Assembly (NCBI GenBank): GCA_013127575.1
Contig: CP053418.1
Location: forward strand, 248,001 to 312,000
Direction of reading: 5' to 3'
Length of the DNA: 64,000 nucleotides
Origin: Ramlibacter terrae
GTDB taxonomy: Bacteria; Pseudomonadota; Gammaproteobacteria; Burkholderiales; Burkholderiaceae_C
In this document: piece by piece, positions 57,598 through 64,000 of the stretch
Position numbering within the stretch: position 1 is the stretch's first letter
How the letters are laid out: each line of letters starts with the position of its first letter
Notes under the pieces: model-generated
Seen by the model: only the letters and a program-made list of their open reading frames with translations
Database searches by the model: none
Told to the model about the DNA's origin: nothing
Position numbers and translations under genes: made by a program

Positions 57598-58503
57598 GAG
57601 CGTGGGCGGCCGGGCCCTTGGCCGACGCCTCGCGCCGCGCCAGTTCCCAGAACGCACGCCCGGCCGGCGAGAGGCGCGTTGCATCGAGGCAGGCGATGGC
57701 CACGCGCCGCGCGACGCGCGGCGTGATGGGCCGGAACACGAGGCCCGGCCGGGAGGCGGGCACGGTGAGCGATGCCAGCACCGATACGCCGTTGCCGTGC
57801 GCCACGAACTCCGGGATCGACGCGACTGGAACAGTTCGTGCGCGATCTTGGGCCGCACGCCCGCGCGTTCGAACATCCGCATGATCAGGTCCTGCGAGCC
57901 GGCCTGCGTCAGGATCAGGGGGTAGTCGGCCAGGTCGCGGACGGTCACGCTCGCGCCGGCGGCCAGCGGGTGGTGCTCGGGCACGATCGCGATCAGTTCG
58001 TCGGTGGCGAGCGCCACGGTGTCGAGCGAAGGCTGGGGGAGCCGCACGGCGCCGATCTCGACCTTGCGCTCCACGAGGTCCTGTTCGATGTCGGCGTCGG
58101 CGCGCTCGGTGACGTGCACTTCCACCCAGGATAGAGCCGGCGGAACTTCTCCAGCAGCGGCGGCAGCAGCCGCAGCGACGTGCTGGGCCCGATGGACCCG
58201 ATGCGCAGCAGCCCCGTGCGCACGCCGGACGCTGCGGCGGCCACCGACTTCACCTGCTGCAGCGAAGCGAACACCTCGCGCGCATGCGCCAGCGCGAGTT
58301 CGCCCGCGTGCGTGAGCACCACGCCCGCCGCCATGCGGTCGACGACCTCGCAGCCGAGGCCGGTTTCGAGCGCGCGCAGCGCGTGGCTGGTGGCGGAGGC
58401 GCTCATGCCGATGCGCGTGCCCGCGGCCGCGATGCTGGAAGAACCGGGCAGGGCCGTGAGCAGCTCCAGCTGTCGCAAGGTGGGAAGGCCCGCTTCGGCG
58501 CGC
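57575..58503 (-). CDS. LysR-family transcriptional regulator
   Basis: About 310 residues from ATG 58503 (RAEAGLPTLRQLELLTALPGSSSIAAAGTRIGMSASATSHALRALETGLGCEVVDR). Effector domain VEIGAVRLPQPSLDTVALATDELIAIVPEHHPLAAG. Two errors, 58129 (CCTGG, restoring LYPWVEVHVTER) and 57826 (CCAGG, restoring ELFQVASILEFV). The 3' end overlaps the TonB-like gene by 23 bases, and the start is 55 bases from a divergent unknown gene. Confidence 0.86.
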
Positions 58504-58557
58504 ATTGAAAGCAGATTCAATTGAATGTGAAGGTGCTTGAATCCTAGACTTGCACCC

Positions 58558-58880
58558 ATGAAAACGCAAACCCAACTCCACCGCCTCGAAGGCGGCAGGC
58601 CCTCGCACTGGAGGACGCCGGCGCCGGCCGCGCCGTGCTGGAACGCGGGGAATTGCGCGTGCAGCGGCCCGCCCGCTGGCTCGCCGGCGTGGTCGTGCTC
58701 GCACCGCCGGAAAGCATCGTGGCGCCGGCCCTGCTGCCCGCCGATGCGTCGCTGACCTTCGTCGCCGTTAAGCCCTCTTCGGTGGTCGTGGAGGTGGCAG
58801 CGCCGTCGTCCGCGGGTGACGTGCTGGCGACGGCCGTCGCGTGGCTGCGCGGCCTCGCGATCGCGCCGCTTCGCAACTGA
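58558..58880 (+). CDS. Hypothetical protein (possibly DUF2917-like)
   Basis: About 108 residues. KTQTQLHRLEGGQALALEDAGAGRAVLERGELRVQRPARWLAGVVVLAP has the beta-rich pattern of small DUF2917-like proteins, but this is weak. The C-terminus ATAVAWLRGLAIAPLRN is helical. A C lost from CCAGG near 58594 breaks the start. It ends one base before the convergent EthD-domain gene. Confidence 0.6.
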
Positions 58881-59572
58881 TCAGCGGCTCGGCCCGTTCT
58901 CCCCGCGCGAAACCGACAGCGACAAGCCGAACCACCCCGCGAGCGCGCCCGGTGCGGCGCCCAGCGCTTCGAGGGCAGCAGGCGCGAGCACGCCTTCACT
59001 CAACGCACGGAGCGTGTCGAGCTCGTAGCCGCAGACGATGAACACCCAGTCGGCGCTGCGGTCGGCATTGCCGCGAATCTTCTGTTCGGTGGTCGGCGCG
59101 ATGGCGGGCGTGTCGGTGCGCAGCAGGTGCGCGCCCCCGAGCCCCGCGCGCAGGGGAAGTTCCTCGACCAGTGAGCGCAGCGCGCCCTGCAACTGCTGCG
59201 CCTGGCCGTCACGCGGCGACAGCCGCAGCGTCATCGCATGCCTCGCGACGCCCGCGCCGTGCGAATGCAGCACGCGCGTCTGGCTGCGCACCATGTTGCG
59301 GTGGTGCGGCATCAGGCGCGTGGACCACGCCGTCGGCGCGTTCAGGCTGGCCGGTACTCGGGCGAGCTGAGCGCCGCGTGCGCCTGCAGCTCGTACAGGA
59401 TGAAGAAGCCCTCGCCACCGTCCGCCGCCGCCCAGCGCGAAGCGCGCAGGAAGCCGGGAAGCGCCAGCCGTTCCGGAAAGTGTTCGTGCGAATGCCAGTG
59501 CTCGAACTCGGCGCGCAGGTCCGGCGCCATGTCCCACCACATCGCCAGCGCGGATTCGCCCGGGAGTGCCAT
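58881..59572 (-). CDS. EthD-domain-like protein
   Basis: About 231 residues from ATG 59572. ALAMWWDMAPDLRAEFEHWHSHEHFPERLALPGFLRASRWAAADGGEGFFILYELQ is the ferredoxin-like dimeric alpha/beta barrel start of the EthD/NIPSNAP group; a second half follows. T lost from CCTGG near 59352 restores PEYLASLNAPT. It lies 18 bases downstream of the IclR gene and is probably co-transcribed, suggesting a role in the same catabolic regulon. Confidence 0.75.
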
Positions 59573-59590
59573 CGTCGTTCTCTTCCTCTT

Positions 59591-60401
59591 TCAAGCCGCG
59601 GCGGTCGCGCGGCGGTGGAGCAGCGGTGAACTGGTCGCCGCCATGGCGAGTTCGCCGGCGGCCTGCAGCAAGGGGCCGCCCAGATCCTGCATGCGGGCGG
59701 GCGTCAGCCGTTGCAACGGGCCCGCGATGGTGATGACGCCGGCCGCCGCCCCGCCGCGCCGCGCGACGGGCGCGGCCATGGCGCTCATGCCGGGCGCGTA
59801 CATCTCCGTCATCAGGCTGAAGCCGCGCTTGCGGTCCGCCTCCAGTTTCTTCATCAGCCCGGAGAAGGTGGTCGGCGCCTTCGGGCCGAACTCGCGCGGC
59901 GAACCGAAGCCCTGCCGTGCCACGAGTTCCGTCGCGCGTTCCTCGCTCAGCGTCATCAGCCACGCGTGCCCGCCGGCGCTGCAGGACAGGCGCACGTCGA
60001 TGCCCATGTCGGGGTCGTAGCGCAGCCCGGCGCGCGCCCCTTGCGCCTTGGCGACGAAGGTGAGGTTGTCGCCGTCGACCAGCGCGAGGCGCACCAGCTC
60101 GCCCGACACTTCCGCCAGCCGGTCGATGATGGGCTGCGCGATGTCGACGATGCCCGCCGCGCCAGGAAGCTGAGGCCGAGCGCGGGCAGGCGCATGGTGA
60201 GCGCGTAGTCGCCCATCTCGCGCAGCTGGCGCACGTAGCCGCAGCGCACCAGGTCCGCCAGCAGGCGATGGCAAGCGCTGCGCGGCAGGCCCAGTTCGGT
60301 GGCGACGGCGGCCAGCGGCAGGCCTTCCGGCTGGGACGCCGGGTCTCGAGGATGCGCAGCGTGCGATCGACCGTGCCGGTGGGGACTGCTGCCAAATTCA
60401 T
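59591..60401 (-). CDS. IclR-family transcriptional regulator
   Basis: About 271 residues. N-terminal HTH GTVDRTLRILETLASQPEGLPLAAVATELGLPRSACHRLLADLVRCGYV; effector domain RLALVDGDNLTFVAKAQGARAGLRYDPDMGIDVRLSCSAGGHAWLM and GPLQRLTPARMQDLGGPLLQAAGELA. Breaks near 60344 (CCTGG) and 60162 (beside CCTGG). It is divergent from the TRAP receptor/dehydroquinase genes across ~90 bases. IclR proteins often control aromatic and hydroaromatic acid catabolism. Confidence 0.88.
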
Positions 60402-60492
60402 GATGCGGAAAGGGATTCCAGTCTGGAACAAGGTTCTGGGGTCGTGCCTATCATGCCGCACTTTCCCCTCACGAACCATTCTGGAGACACGC

Positions 60493-61513
60493 ATGAACCC
60501 GATCACCCGCCGCAGCTTCGCCGCCGTTGCCATGCTCGTTGCCGCCGCCGGCGTCGGCGCCCGTGGCGCGCAAGGCGTGCAGGAACGCACCATCAAGTTC
60601 GGCCACCTGAACAACCCCGAGCACCCGACCAGCCGGGCGTGCGCAAGTTCGCCGAGATCGTCGCGGCCAAGAGCGGCGGCAAGATCAAGGTGCAGGAATT
60701 CTCCTCGTCGTCGCAGCTCGGCAACGAGCTGCAGCAGCAGGCGGCGCTGCAGGGCGGCGTGCAGGAGATGCTGGTCGCCTCCACCACGTCGCTGAACGGC
60801 ATCGTCAAGGAGTTCGGCATGCTGGACTTCCCCTTCCTGTTCGCCAACGCCAAGCAGGCCGACGCGATGGTCGACGGCCCGCTGGGCAAGGCGCTCGCCG
60901 CCAAGCTGCCGGAGAAGGGCGTGATCGTGCTGGGCTTCTTCGACACGGGCTTTCGCAACGTCACCAACAGCAAGCGCCCGATCATGAAAGGCTCCGACCG
61001 GAAGGCCTGAAGCTGCGCGTGATCCCCAACCCGGTGTTCCCGGAGACCTTCAAGACCTTCAACGCCAACCCGCTGCCGATGCCTTTCGCCGAGCTGTACG
61101 GCGCGCTCGAGAGCAAGACCGTGGACGGCCGGGAGAATCCCTTCGCGGTGATCGCTTCGAGCAAGTTCTACGAAGTGCAGAAGTACGTGAGCGGCACCAA
61201 CCACGTCTACGCGACCAACCCGATCCAGATCAGCAAGCGCTTCTGGGACCGCCTCTCGCCGGTGGAACAGAAGCTGATCGCCGACGCCGCGATCGAAGCG
61301 CAAAACTGGCAGCGCACGGTCAGCCGCGAAGTCTCCAGCAAGGCGCTGGGCGAGCTGACCGCCAAGGGCATGGTCTACAACGACGTGCCCGCGGCTGAAC
61401 TGGCCAAGATGCGCGCCGCGGTGCGCCCGGTCTACGACAAGTTCTCGGCGGCCTACGACCCGGCCATCGTGACCCTGTTCAAGTCCGAGCTGGAACGCGT
61501 CTCCAAGCTGTGA
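60493..61513 (+). CDS. TRAP transporter solute receptor (DctP family)
   Basis: About 340 residues with signal peptide [22 protein letters not shown], then [124 protein letters not shown] and [21 protein letters not shown] lost from CCTGG near 60634 and 61000. The conserved RxxxNP...G.NP motifs bind an organic acid. No DctQ/DctM genes follow; instead aroQ does, so shikimate, quinate or dehydroquinate is a reasonable ligand guess. Confidence 0.87.
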
Positions 61514-61530
61514 CGCGAAGCGGCGAACCC

Positions 61531-61991
61531 GTGAAAATCCTTGTCCTGCACGGGCCGAACCTGAACCTGTTCGGCCGCCGCGAGCCGCACATCTACGGCC
61601 ACACCACGCTGGCGCAGATCGATGCGCGGCTGGCGGCGCTGGCCGGAGAGCTCGGCCTGCAACTGGAAACCATCCAGTCCAACCACGAAGGCGCGCTGCG
61701 CTGATCGACTCCTGCACCGCCACATCGACGAGGCGCAGGGCGCCCCTGGTGAACCCCGCGGGGCTCACGCAGCATGGCGTGCCACTGCATGACGCGATCA
61801 AGGCGATGCCCTTTCCCGTGATCGAGGTGCACATGTCGAACATCGCCGCGCGCGAAGCGTGGCGCGTGCATTCGATCATCTCGCCGGCGGTCAAGGGAAC
61901 GATCCGGGGCACGGGCGTGCACTCCTACCTGATGGGGCTGCGCGCGCTGGCGGCGCTGGCGCAGGAGGCGCCCTCAGCGGCTTCGCGCTGA
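61531..61991 (+). CDS. aroQ: Type II 3-dehydroquinate dehydratase
   Basis: About 153 residues. GTG 61531 gives [22 protein letters not shown] (catalytic Tyr follows Arg), [71 protein letters not shown] and [26 protein letters not shown]. It interconverts 3-dehydroquinate and 3-dehydroshikimate. Errors near 61702-61715 and at 61745 (extra C before CCTGG, expected ALVNPAG). Next to a TRAP receptor and IclR it may be a catabolic isoenzyme for quinate/shikimate rather than the biosynthetic copy. Confidence 0.87.
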
Positions 61992-62041
61992 CGTGCGCGT
62001 CGCGCTCCTTCGGTGGCAAACTGCGGCCGAAGGAGAACGCG

Positions 62042-62516
62042 ATGCAGCTCGAAGGTTCCTGCCACTGCCAACGGGTCCGGTTCAGCGTCGACGCTGCCGA
62101 GCCCGTGCCCTTCATGCGCTGCTACTGCTCGGTCTGCCGCAAGACCGCGGGCGGCGGCGGCTTCGCCATCAACCTCGGCGCCGACACCCACAGCATGAAG
62201 GTGACCGGCAGCGCTACCGGGCATCTACCGGGCACGCATCGACGGGGAAACCAGCGATGCGCGGCGCTACTTCTGCGCCCGCTGCGGCAGCGCCCTGTGG
62301 GTGTGGGACCCGCGCTGGCCCGAACTCGTGCACCCGCACGCGAGCGCCATCGACACGCCGCTGCCGGCCACGCCGGAAAACGTGCACATCATGCTGGGCT
62401 CGAAGGCGCCGTGGGTGCCGGTCGAAGGCTCCGCCAAGGACCCCCGCTTCGAGAAGTATCCCGACGTCTCGCTGGCCCAGTGGCACGAGGCGAAGGGCCT
62501 GCGCGACAATGACTGA
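62042..62516 (+). CDS. GFA/CENP-V family zinc protein
   Basis: About 158 residues. QLEGSCHCQRVRFSVDAAEPVPFMRCYCSVCRKTAGGGGFAINLGA, then RRYFCARCGSALWVWDPRWPELVHPHASAIDTPLP. The Cys pairs (CHC, CYCSVC, CARC) form the two zinc sites of the glutathione-dependent formaldehyde-activating (GFA) fold. Two frame errors lie near 62213-62222, in the linker between the zinc motifs. Ribosome-binding site AAGGAG precedes ATG 62042. Confidence 0.86.
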
Positions 62517-63017
62517 CTTCGTGGAGCCCGCCATGCCCGTGACCCGCAAGAACACCATCTGCCTCTGGTACCGGGGCGACGCCCCGGAAGCCGCCGAGTT
62601 CTACGCCCGCACCTTTCCCGACAGCGCCGTGCAGGCCGTGCGCCACGCGCCCGCCGACTACCCGGCGGGCAAGACGGGCGACGTGCTGACCGTGGAGTTC
62701 ACCGTCATGGGCATCGCCTGCATCGGCCTGAACGGCGGCGACACGTTCCGCCAGAGCGAAGCCTTCTCCTTCCGGTGGCCACGGAAGACCAGGCCGAGAC
62801 CGACCGCCTGTGGAACGCCATCGTCGGCAACGGCGGCCGCGAAAGCGCCTGCGGCTGGTGCAAGGACAAGTGGGGCGTGTCGTGGCAGATCACGCCGCGC
62901 GTGCTGACCGACACGGTCAACGGCCCCGACCGCGCGGCGGCGAAGCGCGCCTTCGAAGCGATGCTCGAAATGACGAAGATCGACGTGGCCCGGATCGAAG
63001 CCGCGCGCCGCGGCTGA
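62509..63017 (+). CDS. PhnB-like VOC family protein
   Basis: About 170 residues. TRKNTICLWYRGDAPEAAEFYARTFPDSAVQAVRHAPADYPAGKTGDVLTVEFTVMGIACIGLNGGD and KDKWGVSWQITPRVLTDTVNGPDRAAAKRAFEAMLEMTKIDVA belong to the 3-demethylubiquinone-methyltransferase-like glyoxalase fold. An A lost from CCAGG at 62773 restores FSFQVATEDQAETDRLW. It overlaps the GFA stop by 8 bases; ATG 62533 is an alternative start. Confidence 0.85.
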
Positions 63018-63085
63018 GGGCGGGCCCGCCGAGCACAGCAGCTCGACCGTCGAACGCGAGGCCGCTCAGCTAGACTCGCGCGTCC

Positions 63086-64000
63086 ATGCCTTTCTCGCGC
63101 CGTCCGGCCAGCATCCGGTCCCGTCTCGTCCTGCTGCTGCTGGCGCTCTGGTTGCCGGCCGTGATCGGCCTGGGCTTGCAGGCGCGCGCCGCCTACCTGC
63201 GCGAAGAGGAGTCGGCCCGCGACGAATTGCGCCAGCAGGCCACCGCGCTCAGCTTCGCCGTCCAGGCCGAGCTCGACCGCCGCGTCAGCCTGGCCCGCGC
63301 GATCGCATCGCTGCCGTCGCTCAAGGCGCGCGACGTGGAAGCGTTCGACCGCGACGCCCGCATGGCCGTCAGCGGCACCACCGACACCGTGATGCTGGTC
63401 GACCGCGAGCGGCAGTACGTCTACACCGCGCTGGCGCAGTCCGCCGTCGTGCCGCGCCGCCCGGGATCGCTGTTCGTCGAACAGGGCATGGGCGTTTCGT
63501 TCGTGCCCAAGGGCCCCGTGTCCGGCAATCCGTCCATCGCGGTGCTGGTGCCGGAGACCGGCGCGACGCCCCCGCTGTTCAACATCGGCATCCCGTTCCC
63601 GCCGGCGCGCGTGCAGGAGGTGATCGCGCAGCAGCCGTACGGCGAAGGCACCACGGCCACGGTGCTCGATGCCGAGCAGCGCGTCATGGGCCGCAACCGC
63701 GATGCCGCCCGCTGGATCGGCGCGCCGGCCAGCCATCCCGAACTGCGTGCGCTGGCGGCGCGCCGCGGCAGCGGCTTCGTGCGTACCCGCACGCTCGACG
63801 GCGTCGCCAGCCTGACCTTCCTCGCGCCGCCGGGCCCGTATGGCTGGACCGCACTGGTGGCGCTGCCCGAAGCGCAGCTCGAACAGGCCGCGCAGCGCCT
63901 CGCCTTGCGCGCTTCCGCGGTGTCGGCCGTGCTGCTCGCGCTCGGGCTGGCGCTGGCCGCGCTGGCCGCCCGCCGCATCAGCACGCCGGTGCGGGCGCTG
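63086..64000 (+). CDS. Membrane sensor protein, 3' end cut by window edge
   Basis: A continuous frame of 305 residues running off the window. First membrane helix LVLLLLALWLPAVIGLGLQ, a periplasmic double-Cache-like domain (EESARDELRQQATALSFAVQAELDRRVSLARAIASLPSL, VMLVDRERQYVYTA, GWTALVALPEAQL), second helix AVSAVLLALGLALAALAA and the start of a HAMP-like RRISTPVRAL. A histidine kinase or diguanylate cyclase module probably follows. No frame error in this segment although it contains intact CCTGG and CCAGG sites. Confidence 0.8.
   Translation, partial: MPFSRRPASIRSRLVLLLLALWLPAVIGLGLQARAAYLREEESARDELRQQATALSFAVQAELDRRVSLARAIASLPSLKARDVEAFDRDARMAVSGTTDTVMLVDRERQYVYTALAQSAVVPRRPGSLFVEQGMGVSFVPKGPVSGNPSIAVLVPETGATPPLFNIGIPFPPARVQEVIAQQPYGEGTTATVLDAEQRVMGRNRDAARWIGAPASHPELRALAARRGSGFVRTRTLDGVASLTFLAPPGPYGWTALVALPEAQLEQAAQRLALRASAVSAVLLALGLALAALAARRISTPVRAL

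Noticed and set aside
1-64000. CRISPR arrays, tRNA/rRNA genes, insertion sequences, prophage modules
   Set aside because: No spaced repeat arrays, cloverleaf-like sequences, transposases, integrases or phage structural genes were recognised on either strand.

Overview
The window reads as chromosome of a high-GC betaproteobacterium, most likely Burkholderiales and probably Comamonadaceae (Variovorax/Ramlibacter/Polaromonas-like). The reasons are six tripartite tricarboxylate transporter (Bug-type) substrate receptors, eight LysR regulators, an AtuA-family enzyme, CaiB/BaiF, NIPSNAP, EthD and GFA proteins, and strongly GC-biased third codon positions. No rRNA, tRNA, CRISPR array or insertion sequence was recognised. 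The assignment is by gene content only.

Layout. 1-5.8 kb is an accessory block of lower GC: an HTH-like protein, then an OLD-family ATPase/TOPRIM nuclease overlapping a UvrD-type helicase, the arrangement of a Gabija-like phage-defence system. 5.8-23 kb is a metabolic stretch with an SDR/AraC pair, two Bug receptors around an AtuA-like enzyme, an amino-acid ABC module without ATPase, enoyl-CoA hydratase plus SDR, GST-like protein, MFS exporter, MerR regulator, periplasmic MsrB and a serine-hydrolase-like protein. 23-26 kb holds a kinase-like/LysR pair and a D-tartrate dehydratase with its Bug receptor. 26.6-34 kb holds an amino-acid binding protein, a GST, LysR, and a Spy-like/response regulator/histidine kinase cassette. 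34-39 kb is a catabolic operon (LysR, enolase-superfamily enzyme, Bug receptor, arylmalonate-decarboxylase-like enzyme, FMN hydroxyacid dehydrogenase). 43-45 kb is a small lower-GC patch with a YiiX-like amidase. 45-55 kb has Lrp, a DUF2817 peptidase, a phytanoyl-CoA dioxygenase overlapping an SHMT variant and a Bug receptor, then CaiB/Bug/esterase. 56-62 kb carries LysR, IclR, a TRAP receptor and type II dehydroquinase. The right edge cuts a membrane sensor gene.

The most striking feature is quality-related and biologically informative. Most genes carry one to five single-base frameshifts, and roughly 80 of those I could resolve by hand sit exactly at CCWGG (CCTGG or CCAGG), usually as the loss of one base and occasionally as loss of two or gain of one. 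Almost all restore a conserved family sequence when repaired. This is the signature expected of an uncorrected long-read assembly mis-called at methylated CCWGG sites, so the broken genes below are annotated as intact genes with sequence errors, not as pseudogenes. It also implies that the organism methylates CCWGG. Coordinates of such genes run from the supported start to the supported stop across the frameshifts.
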